In this document: positions 1 through 9,986 of the stretch, in pieces | Layout: each line of letters starts with the position of its first letter | How positions within the stretch are numbered: the first letter of the stretch is position 1 | From: G963677445 sp963678275 | GTDB lineage: Bacteria; Bacteroidota; Ignavibacteria; Ignavibacteriales; Melioribacteraceae | NCBI GenBank assembly: GCA_963678275.1 | Contig: OY782765.1 | Coordinates: forward strand, 6,262,001-6,326,000 | DNA: 64,000 bases | Reading direction: 5' to 3' | Notes under the pieces: model-generated | What the model was told of the DNA's origin: nothing | Databases searched by the model: none | What the model saw: the letters and a program-made list of their open reading frames with translations, nothing else | Translations under genes and position numbers: made by a program

Positions 1-1853
1 TCGGCATCATACAGGTGAATATTTGTGTAACTACTGAAAGGAGAATAAAAAGTCACAGAGGGTTCTTTTGTGTTCCATGTATTAGATAAACTGTCAACAG
101 AAAGATTTAGAATAAAATAATGTTTCAGTTGCTGATCATAACGATTTTCCAGCATACTGGAAAAGATAAAACTGTAATCAGTTAAGGGAACATCAAAAGT
201 GAGATCGTTTAATTCATCAGATACATTGATAGTAGCACCCCCCTCTCTTCTGTTCACATAAGATTGACCTGTATAATCAGAGTTCAGTAAAATATCCTGG
301 AAATTATTTCTAATCCTGGGAATCAGGGTATCTTTTGAAAAGTTCCAAATTTCAAGGGGTTCAAATCCCTGGTATCCGGATTTAAGTGTGTCAACAAATC
401 CCCTGCACCGGTAACCTATGTCATTTGAATATGAATAGTATGTCCAATAAACAAGTCCTTTAGCGCCCCCGGCCAGGGCAAGTAGTGACTGGGCGTTAAA
501 CTCTGAGTTGGTGGGATACCTGTTTATCTGTACGTAGTCATCATTCCAGAACGCGTTAGCCTGGGGAGTAAAATAATATTCCGACATATCATAGCCGTCA
601 TCTATCAGCCTGTTGAGTATATTGTGCTGTATAGCCAGGGATAATAACCCGGTTTTCCCTACTTTATAGGGATAATAATAGTACATCAGCTTTGTTGGCT
701 CCGCTTCATCTATCCATCTGCCAACTGTTGGTTCATTATTTCTAGTACCAGTCCATTGGGGATAAAAAGCTGTATGCATTTTCCTGTTACCCTGACTGAT
801 AGCATCATCGACAATATTAAATGGCTGATAATGATCAATTGTATGTGGTTCATCAAGCCCGTACCAGTATTTGAATTCATCAATATTAACAACATAGGTT
901 CCGAAATTATTATCAAAGGCAGCAATAATTGAGTCAATCGCGGAAATATCTTCGTAAAATTTATATCCAATCTTTGAATCAAAGATAGTTATTGTATCGA
1001 CACACAATAGTCCGTCACCTAACCATTCCACGCTCAGTTTTATTCCAAATGGACAACCTGTTCCATCCGGATCAGAAGTAAATTCTAATGGATCATAATC
1101 GGGGCCTTCAAATACTGTTTTCACACTGAAATCGGAATACCTGTCGGGTCCGATATATTCAGGAATCTGGTAAGATATCTCAAACTCTTTCCATGTAGTT
1201 GACAGTTCATCATCCGCGGTTCCTGAATAGATAAGCTTTCGTGGTGGTTCGTACCCGGTTTCCTGTATAGTATCACATTCCGCTTCATACTGACAGGAAT
1301 TGACCGGGCTCACATATCGCGCCCGTATTTCACAAACCCGGGCTCTATTGGGGATGCTGTCGAGTAATTTCATCCGGAATTTTGCGGTATATTTTACCGG
1401 ATCTCCATAATGGTAGGGCCTCATTTGGTGCTTTCTTTGCTGAGTATAATATGGGCCGTGAATTAATAAACCGGTTGGAGTATCTCCTGAATCAACATAT
1501 ACATAATTCGATGTTGAAGTTCCGATATCCTGCCTGAATCCCGGATCGTCCAAATCAGTTGTAATAAAATCAGGAACTGATTTTACAGTATAGTACGCTC
1601 CGGTATACTTGTATGGATAACATGATGTGTCGGGAAATGAGCCAATTATAGTATCAAACATAGCAAGGCTGTCATTTTTTTGTCCTGACACTTTTGAAAT
1701 GATGATATTAAATCCCAGGTCCAAAAGCTGGCCATAGTTTAGATCATAGTTGGTGACCCAGGCCCCAATTGGAAAATCTTCCGTCGCCTGTGGCGCTGTG
1801 AAAATAAATGGGAAAAGAATAATAATGAAAAATAGTTTCAATTTGGTTTTCAT
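1..1853 (-). CDS. Partial secreted glycoside-hydrolase-like protein
   Basis: An open frame runs from an ATG at 1853 (SD GGGGAG just upstream) off the left edge, giving 617 codons with the C-terminus missing. Residues 1-20 form a signal peptide (hydrophobic LKLFFIIILFPFIFTA). Residues about 90-300 look like beta-sandwich material that may bind carbohydrate. From about residue 318 the pattern NIDEFKYWYGLDEP, then an aromatic-rich stretch with RWIDEAEP, resembles TIM-barrel glycosidase-like proteins, where an Asp-Glu-Pro motif often carries the acid/base residue. I do not recognise a specific family or substrate. The protein is presumably exported; a C-terminal sorting domain could lie outside the window. 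It stands alone on the minus strand, 450 bp from the kinase. Confidence 0.75.
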   Translation of the reverse strand, partial: MKTKLKLFFIIILFPFIFTAPQATEDFPIGAWVTNYDLNYGQLLDLGFNIIISKVSGQKNDSLAMFDTIIGSFPDTSCYPYKYTGAYYTVKSVPDFITTDLDDPGFRQDIGTSTSNYVYVDSGDTPTGLLIHGPYYTQQRKHQMRPYHYGDPVKYTAKFRMKLLDSIPNRARVCEIRARYVSPVNSCQYEAECDTIQETGYEPPRKLIYSGTADDELSTTWKEFEISYQIPEYIGPDRYSDFSVKTVFEGPDYDPLEFTSDPDGTGCPFGIKLSVEWLGDGLLCVDTITIFDSKIGYKFYEDISAIDSIIAAFDNNFGTYVVNIDEFKYWYGLDEPHTIDHYQPFNIVDDAISQGNRKMHTAFYPQWTGTRNNEPTVGRWIDEAEPTKLMYYYYPYKVGKTGLLSLAIQHNILNRLIDDGYDMSEYYFTPQANAFWNDDYVQINRYPTNSEFNAQSLLALAGGAKGLVYWTYYSYSNDIGYRCRGFVDTLKSGYQGFEPLEIWNFSKDTLIPRIRNNFQDILLNSDYTGQSYVNRREGGATINVSDELNDLTFDVPLTDYSFIFSSMLENRYDQQLKHYFILNLSVDSLSNTWNTKEPSVTFYSPFSSYTNIHLYDA

Positions 1854-2306
1854 AAAGCTCCCCTGTTTTGTATAAATTAATGAGTATATACCTCTCTTAT
1901 TTTTTCACAAATTAACAATACATCCTGTTAAAAACAAGTTAAATATGGAAAATATACAAAAGTTATTTAGGAAAAATGGATTCCAGATATATTGATCTAT
2001 TTAATATGAAGATAATTAAATGTATCGGTTTCTATAATAAGAATTATTCAGTGGCATGAAATTTCATCGCAAATCAGGTTGTATTAAATCAAATTTTTTC
2101 TGACAGGTGGGGAATAAAAAAGTAGATCATTTTAGCTATCGGCTCTCGTATTGAGAGATTTCTTAACATCGTGTGGTTACCTATTTTTACTACTCGCAGA
2201 ACTACGTATCCCACCGGAGTCGAAGACGGGGAGGAATATTTATGTAACGCAGCATACTTTTTTAAATAATGAAGAACTTAGGAGCTAATTCAAAAAAAAC
2301 AGCTTT
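1854..2306. other. Intergenic region, no gene seen
   Basis: About 450 bp between two minus-strand genes. It should hold the promoter of the secreted protein and the 3' end of the kinase message. I see no ORF, hairpin terminator or RNA gene that I can support. Confidence 0.5.
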
Positions 2307-3758
2307 TTACCCCGCCAGTTCTTTTGGTATTGTGAAATAAAAGGTTGATCCCCGGCCTTCCTTTGATTCCACCCATATTTCTCCTTTGTGAAATTCAATT
2401 ATTCTTTTTACAATTGCCAGCCCAATTCCGGTTCCCTCATATTTTTTATCATTTGTCGCTCTTTGAAATGAGTTAAATATTTTATCTATATAGTTTTCTG
2501 AAATTCCAATACCGTTATCTTTGACAAAAAAGAGGTAATTATCACCTGTTTTGTTTTTTTCAATCATTCCAGCTTCAATTTTTGGCTCCCTCTTGTCGTT
2601 GTATTTAACCGCGTTTGAAATAAGGTTGCCCCAAACCTGCTGAAATCTGACGGGATCACATATTATGGAGGGAAGATTTTCATGAAGGATAAGTTTAATA
2701 TTTCTTTCTTTTATTTCATATTGTAAATTATTTTGAATTTCCCGAAGCATTGGCAGCATGGGAACAGGTTTTTTAGAATAAATCACTTCACCTGCTTTCG
2801 CGTATTCCAGGAGGTCGGTGATTAAATTATTCATTTTCCTGCCGACTAAAACAATATTTCCAAGCAAAGTCTTTTCATCTTCAGTTATTTTATCCTCACA
2901 ATCCTGCAATAATAATTCCGCTGATCCGGTAATTGAGTTTAGAGGTGATTTAAGATCATGCGCGGCAATGTGTGAAAAATTTTCCAGTTCCTCATAACGC
3001 CTTCCAATTTCCGACGCCATTTCATTAAATGCCTTAATCAGCAAGCCGATTTCATCTTTTGAGTCGGACTGTATTCTTACATTAAAATCGCGGGAAGAAA
3101 TTCTTCTGGCAAGTGTTTCAAGCTTAAGTATTGGTTTTGATACACGCTTCATGGTCAGGATAACAACAAGTATTGCAACAGTGATGGCGAGGAATAAAAT
3201 AATTGAGATGTTGATTATTGCATTTTTATTTTCATTTTCTATCCTCTCATGGATCATTTCCGCGTTTGACCGGAGCTGATTTATTATTATTATTACACTT
3301 TCATCCAGGTCTTTCCCTATCCGCATTCCCATGCTTTCGACGATAATGTTAAGACTATCAATAGAGTTATGTTTTTTCAGATCAAAAAGTTTATGGACTT
3401 TTCTTCTTATATCCGCCATGTTACTTTTAATATCTGATAATTTTGAGTGCTCTACAGCGCCTGAAAGCAACGCGCTTAATTTGTTAATTTTGGCTTCAAT
3501 TCTATCGTCAACCCTGTTGTATATCTCGATGAATTTTTCATCGCCGGTAATAACAAAGTCTTTGGCTACATTTGATATCATTTTTACTTCAGATTGCAGT
3601 AAAAAAAGCTCATAACCTTTTTGATTTTCATCTATCAAATCAAGTATGCCGCTATGTTCTTTCAATAATGCCAGAATTGAAATTACACTTATCATTAGCA
3701 TCAAGATTAGTATAATTACAAAAGCGTTAGCTGCTTTTCGGGTGATCGCGTATCTCAA
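2307..3758 (-). CDS. HAMP-domain sensor histidine kinase
   Basis: A 483-residue membrane kinase that would autophosphorylate on His and pass the phosphate to a response regulator not present here. Order: TM1 about 11-31; a periplasmic helical sensor of about 150 residues containing DFVITGDEKFIEIYNRV, which resembles CHASE3/four-helix-bundle sensors; TM2 about 180-203; HAMP about 205-255; HisKA with the H box HIAAHDLKSPLNS (phosphoacceptor His267); then HATPase_c with N box NLISNAVKYN, G1 box DNGIGI and G2 box GTGIGLAI. All catalytic motifs are present, so it should be active. There is no receiver or output domain. It is a single-gene unit with no partner regulator nearby, so the signal and the pathway are unknown. 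Confidence 0.93.
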   Translation of the reverse strand: MRYAITRKAANAFVIILILMLMISVISILALLKEHSGILDLIDENQKGYELFLLQSEVKMISNVAKDFVITGDEKFIEIYNRVDDRIEAKINKLSALLSGAVEHSKLSDIKSNMADIRRKVHKLFDLKKHNSIDSLNIIVESMGMRIGKDLDESVIIIINQLRSNAEMIHERIENENKNAIINISIILFLAITVAILVVILTMKRVSKPILKLETLARRISSRDFNVRIQSDSKDEIGLLIKAFNEMASEIGRRYEELENFSHIAAHDLKSPLNSITGSAELLLQDCEDKITEDEKTLLGNIVLVGRKMNNLITDLLEYAKAGEVIYSKKPVPMLPMLREIQNNLQYEIKERNIKLILHENLPSIICDPVRFQQVWGNLISNAVKYNDKREPKIEAGMIEKNKTGDNYLFFVKDNGIGISENYIDKIFNSFQRATNDKKYEGTGIGLAIVKRIIEFHKGEIWVESKEGRGSTFYFTIPKELAG

Positions 3759-4324
3759 ATATAAATTCCTATCGGTAAAAGTTTAAATAAAAGTTTGTTC
3801 GCATCACAAAGATTACCCGTGCAACACATTTCGGAATTTTTGAAAAATCAGTGTTACAACCGAATATATACAATAATCGGTAAAAACGATTATAAGTTTA
3901 AATAAGTCATGTCATCGACAAATATGAAATTCCGGGATAATACTTCCATCAAAAAACTTTTGAAAAATTAAGCTTCATTTTTTCTCAGGGGATCGTAACG
4001 CACAAAAGGATTCAAAGATTACCAGAAGAATTAATGATTCAGAAGTAAGAGGAATTTATTAAACTGCTGACAAATGAATAGGAATTATGAGCAGAGGACA
4101 CGAGATAACTCGCTCAACTGAAAAATACCGGAAAAAATATTATGCGATTTCTTCCAATTTTTAAGTAATAAAGCTTCACCTGATTTTCCTGTTTGCTTTT
4201 TTAATATTCAGGCCGTAATTTCCTGTATTAATTTGATTCGATTCAGTGACTTAGGAATAAAATTCAAATAACATATACAGAAATGTTTAATCACACTCAT
4301 AACACAATACCGAGGCAGTATCAA
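3759..4324. other. Divergent intergenic region
   Basis: About 565 bp between the minus-strand kinase and the first plus-strand C25-like gene. It must hold promoters in both directions. The TTTACA/TATNTT promoter found upstream of the other array members is not clearly present here. No ORF or RNA gene is supported. Confidence 0.5.
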
Positions 4325-7300
4325 ATGAAAAAAATCACTTTTATTATTTCTATTCTTCTGCTGTTGCAGAGCAGTATATTTTCCCAGTGGGTAAGCCTGG
4401 ATAATGCGACTGAAATTAATTCAGAGCCAAAGGTAACCATCCTTGAAGACAGCGAAAGCAGCACAACAATAAATGTCAGACTATCAGGCTTTTATCTTTC
4501 CGAAATTGCCGCAGAAAATAAAACATACCAGAAAGTTGACCTGTTGAATGAAATATTTATTACTGAGGCGGGGATGCCCGAAGTTCCTTATGTCGCTTCA
4601 GTTCTCGCGATTCCTGATGATGCCGCGGTTGAAATCGAGGTAGTCAGTAAAGGCAGGACTCACAAGTTTGAAAATATAAATCTCCCCCCCGCGCGTGAAA
4701 GCTGGTGGGAAGGAGCTGAGGAACCTGCTTATGTTGAAAACAGCTCCGGTTACCGTTCAGATTCCCTTTTCCCTGAATATAATGTTTCGAATGATGAGCC
4801 GGCGATATTCCGTGATTTCAGGATCGCGAGGGTGGCGGCCTATCCGGTAAAATATAACGCGGCAACAAAAGAGCTTGAAGTGACAGAAGAGATGACAATA
4901 AAAGTAAATTATCTGTCGGGCCGTGCAAAAAATCCCAAAACTGTTAAGAGCAAAGGAATAGCTCCATCATTCGGTCAGCTCTACAGAGGATTTCTATTGA
5001 ATTATGAGAGTGTGCTCCAGAGGAATTTTAACGGTGAAGAATCGGCTCATGATATTATGCTTGTTATTACTCCCGATGATTTTTATAATGATTTTCTGGT
5101 TTACGCGAATTGGCGGAACAGAGAGGGGATACAGACTTTTATAACTAAATTCAGCGATATCGGAGCAAACAGCACAGACCCGCAAATTATAAAAGATCAC
5201 ATCGCCCATGCTTACACCGGCTGGGATAATAGCCCGACCCATATTTTGCTTGTAGGAGATTATGGATTTGTTCCAAGAAAAGAAATATCTTATGATTATA
5301 CCTTTGCTTACGAAAACTTTTTTGTAGAACTTGAAGGAAATGATTATTTTCCCGAAATGATGATCGGTCGTTTTACAAACCAGGGGAACGTAAGACTGAA
5401 CATTATGATCAACAAATTCCTTTTATATCAGCAGGACCCGGTGGTTGACGGTTCCGGATGGCTTAATAAAGCTATCACATGCTCAAACGACGCCTACCCG
5501 TCGCAGGCTGAGACAAAAAGATTTGCCGCACAGGTTCTTTATGAGGATGGCAAGTATAGTTATGTTGATACAATTATGAGTAAAAACCCATGCCCGGCGG
5601 ATATTCAATATATTATTGACGCGGTTGATGAGGGGCGCGGAATATTGAACTACAGAGGTGAAGGCTGGACCACAGGATGGTGGGCTTCATGCTACCCCAT
5701 GAAGGTTAGTGATGTTTATGATCTGTCAAACGGAATGAAACTTCCATTTGTTACAAGCATCGGATGTGGTGTGGGAATGTTCGACGCGGGGTCAAATTGT
5801 TTTGGAGAGGCGTGGATACAGACCGGTTCTATTGAAGAGCCCAGGGGAGCTATCGCATTTATCGGGCCAACATCAAATACTCATACAACTTATAACAACA
5901 AAATTGATAAAGGCATTTATGTTGGTATGTTCCAGGAAGGAATAGACCAGCCAGGACAGGCAATTAACCGGGGCCGGCTTTATATGTATAATGTTTATGG
6001 CAATACCCAATCGGTGGAATATCATTTCAGGGTTTATTGTGTCCTCGGCGATCCATCTGTTCAAATATGGAAAGAAACACCTGAACAGGTAACAGTAACT
6101 CATCCCGATACTATTGGCGTCGGTTATGATGAAGTGGTTATAAATGTAGCTGAGTTTAATTCCGGTCTGGCAAGTCAAAGAGCGAAAGTTTGCCTGGCTA
6201 ATGAAGAGTTTTACGCTGTGGCTCTGACAGATGGAGAAGGCAATGTTACAATACCGGTTGAAACCACTACTGAAGGCAGAATGACTGTTACTGTATATGG
6301 TCAAAAGATAATTCCTTACCAGGGAAATATCAATATATACGGGTCATCCGGTCCTAACTATCAGTTTGAAGCTAATCTTAACATTGCGGATGGCAGCGGC
6401 GCGGGAATGTCAAATACACTTACATTCGGCATGGATATGTCGGCCACAGACGGGTTGGATTCCGGTCTTGGAGAAATCGAATTGCCTCCGGCGCCTCCCG
6501 CCGGCGTCTTCGATGTGCGGTTTATATTACCCGGTGAAACGATCTCGAGTCTGAAAGATATTCGAAATGTTACCGAGCAGGAAGTTCTGTGGACTATGAA
6601 GTTTCAGCCGGGCGCCGACGGATACCCGTTTGTTTTAACCTGGGATCCCGATCAGCTTTCTGACGGTAATTTTATTCTGAAAGATCCATTTGGCGCGGGA
6701 TTGGTTGAAGTGAATATGAAGGAAGAAAACCAGGTGGCAATAGAGAATAGCGCTATTAATTCACTTGAAATACATTTTTCCAGAGCGCTGAATATGCAGT
6801 GGCAGACCGATGCCGGGTGGAATCTTGTTTCTCTTCCGGTTGACGCCGATGATATGTTATTCAGCTCTGTTTTCCCCGATGCCTCCTCAAACGCGTTTAT
6901 GTTTGTACCCGGCTCGGGTTACCAGGTGGTTACGGAAGGTGAAGTGGGAAAAGGTTACTGGTTGAAGTTTGACGACACGGTTGGCCAGTCGATGACAGGA
7001 AGCATGCATTCAAACAATATAACTGTTGAGGAAGGTTGGAATCTGATGGGCCCAATGCACTACGCGGTTAATGTTGATGATATTTCCACTATTCCTGCCG
7101 GTATTATTTCCAGCGGATTTTTCGGTTTCTCAGATGGATATTTTACTGAACATGAACTTCATTACGGGCATGGATACTGGGTTAAATCTTCCGAAGCGGG
7201 AGAACTTGTATTAAATATGGCGCCGGCAAAGAAAAATCCTGTAAACGCTGAAAATATAACAGCCTTTTATGAAATTACGATAAACGCGACAGATGGCAAT

Positions 7301-8284
7301 GCTTCCTATGATATGATGGTAGGTGTCGACCCGAACGCGACCGATGGAATTGACGCGGACCTTATGGAAGCTGAACTGCCTCCCGCGCCTCCGGCTGGAA
7401 TTTTCGATTCAAGAATGGTATTTGCTGATGGAGTTACATCTTCACTTTACGACTTCCGTAATGGCGATGCTAATATTTCGGGCCAGATTGATCATAAAAT
7501 ACAGTGGCAGCTCGGCACTGGAAATGAATTCACAGCTACAATCGCTATTCCTGAAGTAACAGGAACTATCGAAATGACAGTTCAGGATCCGTTCGGCGGA
7601 GCAATTGTAAGTGAAACTATCATGGATGGTGAAACAATTCCTGTTGTTGTTACAAATTCCGCTCTTACTTCATTGGATATCACTATCAATTACACCGGGG
7701 GGATAATATTCGTACCGGTTGAATTCACAACATTCGCGGCTAACGTATCAGGTGAAAATATTGAACTTACCTGGGAAACAGCCACGGAAACCAACAATAA
7801 AGGTTTTGAGGTTGAAAGAAGCTCAGACGATGTCAGCTTTACTTCAATTGGATTTGTTGATGGAAACGGAACAAGCGCTGAAGCGCACAGCTACAGCTTT
7901 GTTGACCATCATGCGACATCAGGTACATATTATTACAGACTGAAACAGGTAGATTTTGACGGAACATCGGCCTATAGCGAAGTTGTGGAAGTTGACTTTG
8001 TGCCCACAGAATTCAGCCTCGGCCAGAATTATCCTAACCCATTCAACCCGGCTACTAAGATCAAATTCGCGCTTCCTGTTTCGGCAAAAGTAAGTGTAAA
8101 AGTATATAACGTTGTCGGTCAGCAGGTTGTCGAGTTGATTAAAGGGCAACTTGAAACAGGTCTGCATGAAGTTGAATTTGACGCGTCACAATTATCAAGC
8201 GGTGTTTATTTCTATACGATAGATGCGACAGGAGTTGATGGACAGTCATTCAGCTCTACAAAAAAAATGATGCTGATGAAATAG
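4325..8284 (+). CDS. C25 (gingipain)-like secreted protein, copy A, T9SS tail
   Basis: Length 1,319 residues. I chose the ATG at 4325 over the one at 4283 because it starts a clean signal peptide (MKKITFIISILLLLQSSIFS) and has GAGGC upstream. Approximate order: signal 1-21; prodomain to 225; C25-like domain 230-590; Ig-like 595-690; first ATDGxD module 690-830; WNLVSLP module 830-975; second ATDGxD module 976-1128; FN3-like 1130-1225; T9SS type A sorting domain 1226-1319. The nucleophile Cys is present (SIGCGVGM, Cys481), but the usual His of the Gly-His-Gly motif is Glu446 (NYRGEG), 35 residues upstream. It is expected to be exported by T9SS and surface-anchored or released. Peptidase activity is doubtful. 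Its stop codon TAG lies inside the left terminal repeat of the inserted element, which has moved its terminator 2 kb away. Confidence 0.9.
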   Translation: MKKITFIISILLLLQSSIFSQWVSLDNATEINSEPKVTILEDSESSTTINVRLSGFYLSEIAAENKTYQKVDLLNEIFITEAGMPEVPYVASVLAIPDDAAVEIEVVSKGRTHKFENINLPPARESWWEGAEEPAYVENSSGYRSDSLFPEYNVSNDEPAIFRDFRIARVAAYPVKYNAATKELEVTEEMTIKVNYLSGRAKNPKTVKSKGIAPSFGQLYRGFLLNYESVLQRNFNGEESAHDIMLVITPDDFYNDFLVYANWRNREGIQTFITKFSDIGANSTDPQIIKDHIAHAYTGWDNSPTHILLVGDYGFVPRKEISYDYTFAYENFFVELEGNDYFPEMMIGRFTNQGNVRLNIMINKFLLYQQDPVVDGSGWLNKAITCSNDAYPSQAETKRFAAQVLYEDGKYSYVDTIMSKNPCPADIQYIIDAVDEGRGILNYRGEGWTTGWWASCYPMKVSDVYDLSNGMKLPFVTSIGCGVGMFDAGSNCFGEAWIQTGSIEEPRGAIAFIGPTSNTHTTYNNKIDKGIYVGMFQEGIDQPGQAINRGRLYMYNVYGNTQSVEYHFRVYCVLGDPSVQIWKETPEQVTVTHPDTIGVGYDEVVINVAEFNSGLASQRAKVCLANEEFYAVALTDGEGNVTIPVETTTEGRMTVTVYGQKIIPYQGNINIYGSSGPNYQFEANLNIADGSGAGMSNTLTFGMDMSATDGLDSGLGEIELPPAPPAGVFDVRFILPGETISSLKDIRNVTEQEVLWTMKFQPGADGYPFVLTWDPDQLSDGNFILKDPFGAGLVEVNMKEENQVAIENSAINSLEIHFSRALNMQWQTDAGWNLVSLPVDADDMLFSSVFPDASSNAFMFVPGSGYQVVTEGEVGKGYWLKFDDTVGQSMTGSMHSNNITVEEGWNLMGPMHYAVNVDDISTIPAGIISSGFFGFSDGYFTEHELHYGHGYWVKSSEAGELVLNMAPAKKNPVNAENITAFYEITINATDGNASYDMMVGVDPNATDGIDADLMEAELPPAPPAGIFDSRMVFADGVTSSLYDFRNGDANISGQIDHKIQWQLGTGNEFTATIAIPEVTGTIEMTVQDPFGGAIVSETIMDGETIPVVVTNSALTSLDITINYTGGIIFVPVEFTTFAANVSGENIELTWETATETNNKGFEVERSSDDVSFTSIGFVDGNGTSAEAHSYSFVDHHATSGTYYYRLKQVDFDGTSAYSEVVEVDFVPTEFSLGQNYPNPFNPATKIKFALPVSAKVSVKVYNVVGQQVVELIKGQLETGLHEVEFDASQLSSGVYFYTIDATGVDGQSFSSTKKMMLMK

Positions 8285-8300
8285 TGCCAAATGGCCCCTC
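8282..8300 (+). repeat. Left terminal inverted repeat
   Basis: TAGTGCCAAATGGCCCCTC, a perfect inverted match to 10207-10225. Its first three bases are the TAG stop codon of copy A. Confidence 0.9.
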
Positions 8301-8337
8301 AAAAAATGTTAAATTTGCATAAAACATTGAGGTGGCT

Positions 8338-9183
8338 ATGTTTAGCACAAAAAAAGAATACAAAAGATTGCACCAAAAAACTTCGGAAGGAGAGTTCCTC
8401 TATGAGTTATCAAATTCATATGAACTCTCTCCGAAATTAAGTAAAGAAATACTTCAAACAGCAAAAAGTTGTCTATTGCGAGGTAATTCGCTACAAGAGG
8501 GACAGGTAGAAATAGTAGCCATAGAAATCTCCGAAAAGAGTGGAAAAAGCATAGAGGAGTCGAAAAAGAAAAGAATAGTTATAACTCTTGATGATGGATT
8601 ATCCGATGAGGAGATAAAAAGACAATTCGGAAAGACCGAGCTACGCAGAACAAAAATCCAGCGGATCACTGAAGAATCAATAGAGCAGGAAGCGGTATTA
8701 AGCCAGGAAGATTTATGCAGGGTTCTAAATTGCGGAATCCGGACGATAAAACGGGATATCCATGAAATAAGACAAAGAGGCATAGAAGTAATAACCAGGG
8801 GTGTATTGCATAACATAGGTCGAGGCCAGACGCATAAGGTAAAAATAATAGAGATGTATCTTGAGGGGAAGACCTACAGCGAGATAAAGATAAAACTAAG
8901 ACATAGTGTCGGAGCAATAAAAAGGTATCTTGAAAGTTTTACAAAAGTATTGCTTTGTTATAGAAGGAGAATATATACAAAGAAAGAGATAAGTCAGTTA
9001 ACAGGATTGTCAGAGCATTTATCGGGTCAATATTTGGAAATAATAAGGGAAAGTAAAAAAGACAAAATAAGAAGCGAAAATATGGAAACGCTGGCGATTC
9101 GTCAAGGCTATCGGGAACCGGTAAAAAAAAGAGGGGAAAAATATTGGAAGACTATGGAGTTATTGACTGGAGGTTTAGGATGA
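8338..9183 (+). CDS. DUF1670-like helix-turn-helix protein, first gene of the element
   Basis: A 281-residue protein. The ATG at 8338 is preceded by GAGG with 5-nt spacing; a GTG at 8332 is in frame but overlaps the SD. It is basic, with no signal peptide or membrane span. A helical N-terminus leads into a Lys/Glu-rich linker, then three likely helix-turn-helix segments: about 121-147 (LSQEDLCRVLNCGIRTIKRD), 168-200 and 214-236. The motif GRGQTHK sits between the first two. From memory this layout fits DUF1670 (PF07900), whose function I do not know. The downstream gene is a paralog with the same order of segments. It is likely a DNA-binding protein, either the element's recombination factor or a regulator. 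No catalytic acidic triad is evident. AGA/ATA-rich codon use suggests transfer. Confidence 0.85.
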   Translation: MFSTKKEYKRLHQKTSEGEFLYELSNSYELSPKLSKEILQTAKSCLLRGNSLQEGQVEIVAIEISEKSGKSIEESKKKRIVITLDDGLSDEEIKRQFGKTELRRTKIQRITEESIEQEAVLSQEDLCRVLNCGIRTIKRDIHEIRQRGIEVITRGVLHNIGRGQTHKVKIIEMYLEGKTYSEIKIKLRHSVGAIKRYLESFTKVLLCYRRRIYTKKEISQLTGLSEHLSGQYLEIIRESKKDKIRSENMETLAIRQGYREPVKKRGEKYWKTMELLTGGLG

Positions 9184-9986
9184 AACCGAGAGACCGATAC
9201 TTGAGTATGAACAAGAAACAATTCCGAACAGCTTTGATAAGATTGCTAGAGGAAGAGTACAAAATACTGGGATCGAGAAAAATATTGCAAATGCTGGCCG
9301 AAGATATAGAAGAACTGCATAAGGAATATTATCCGGGAAAAGAAAGTGTAGGCAATGGAGAGATAGTGATGCGTGTAACCAGTGATAATGGTCAGCGTCA
9401 AAGTTATGGTAAGAAGTCAGAGGAATATGAAACAACGACAGTAATACTGCCCCTGATAACCGAAGAGGATATAGAACGAAGAATATATTATAAGAAGGGG
9501 GACAGAAACAGCAACTATAGACACCGTGAATCAAGAGATATAGAAACAATGGTAAGGTTGATAAAAGAAGCAAAAAGTCAGGGAGGCTTGTTAACAGGGG
9601 CGGAAGTAAGTGTATTGATGAATCGCAGCTTGTCAACGATAAGAAAATATCTGGATGCCTATGTAGAAAAGACAGGAGAAATACTACCGTTAAAAGGATA
9701 TGTGCTGGACCAGGGAAGTCTTCCTACTCATAAGGCAATAATCATATCATTATACGAACAGGGAATATCGCCAGCAGATATAGTGTTAAAAACGGAACAT
9801 AGTCAGGAGGCCGTGGACAGGTATATAAAACATTATGAACAAGTCAGAAAACTAGTAAGAAAAGGAATGGATGAAGAGTCAATATGTGAAATAACAGGCA
9901 GATCGGTCAGCGTAGTCAAACAATATATACGGTTGTATAAAGAATTAAATCCGGAAGAAAAGGAAACCAGCGAGAGGAAAAAATGA
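9180..9986 (+). CDS. DUF1670-like helix-turn-helix protein, second gene of the element
   Basis: A 268-residue protein starting at the ATG at 9180, which overlaps the stop of the previous gene as ATGA and has GGAGG 6-7 nt upstream. An earlier in-frame ATG at 9144 lacks such support. It mirrors the first protein: helical N-terminus, charged linker, helix-turn-helix about 136-163 (LLTGAEVSVLMNRSLSTIRK), the motif GSLPTHK about 179-185, a second segment 186-218 (EHSQEAVDRYIKHYE) and a third 228-252 (ICEITGRSVSVVKQYIRLY). The shared order and the matched THK, HS-x-x-A-x-x-RY and QY signatures indicate an ancient duplication. Tight coupling suggests the two act at a fixed ratio, possibly as a heterodimer that reads the two ends of the element. 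No enzymatic motif is recognised. Confidence 0.85.
   Translation: MKPRDRYLSMNKKQFRTALIRLLEEEYKILGSRKILQMLAEDIEELHKEYYPGKESVGNGEIVMRVTSDNGQRQSYGKKSEEYETTTVILPLITEEDIERRIYYKKGDRNSNYRHRESRDIETMVRLIKEAKSQGGLLTGAEVSVLMNRSLSTIRKYLDAYVEKTGEILPLKGYVLDQGSLPTHKAIIISLYEQGISPADIVLKTEHSQEAVDRYIKHYEQVRKLVRKGMDEESICEITGRSVSVVKQYIRLYKELNPEEKETSERKK

Noticed and set aside
710..982. Open frame on the minus strand inside the partial secreted protein
   Set aside because: It is a shadow in another frame of the long gene running from 1853 off the left edge, which has a start, SD and signal peptide.
8332..9986. Programmed frameshift joining the two DUF1670-like genes
   Set aside because: The second gene has its own SD and an ATGA start, and the proteins are full-length paralogs rather than two halves of one enzyme.
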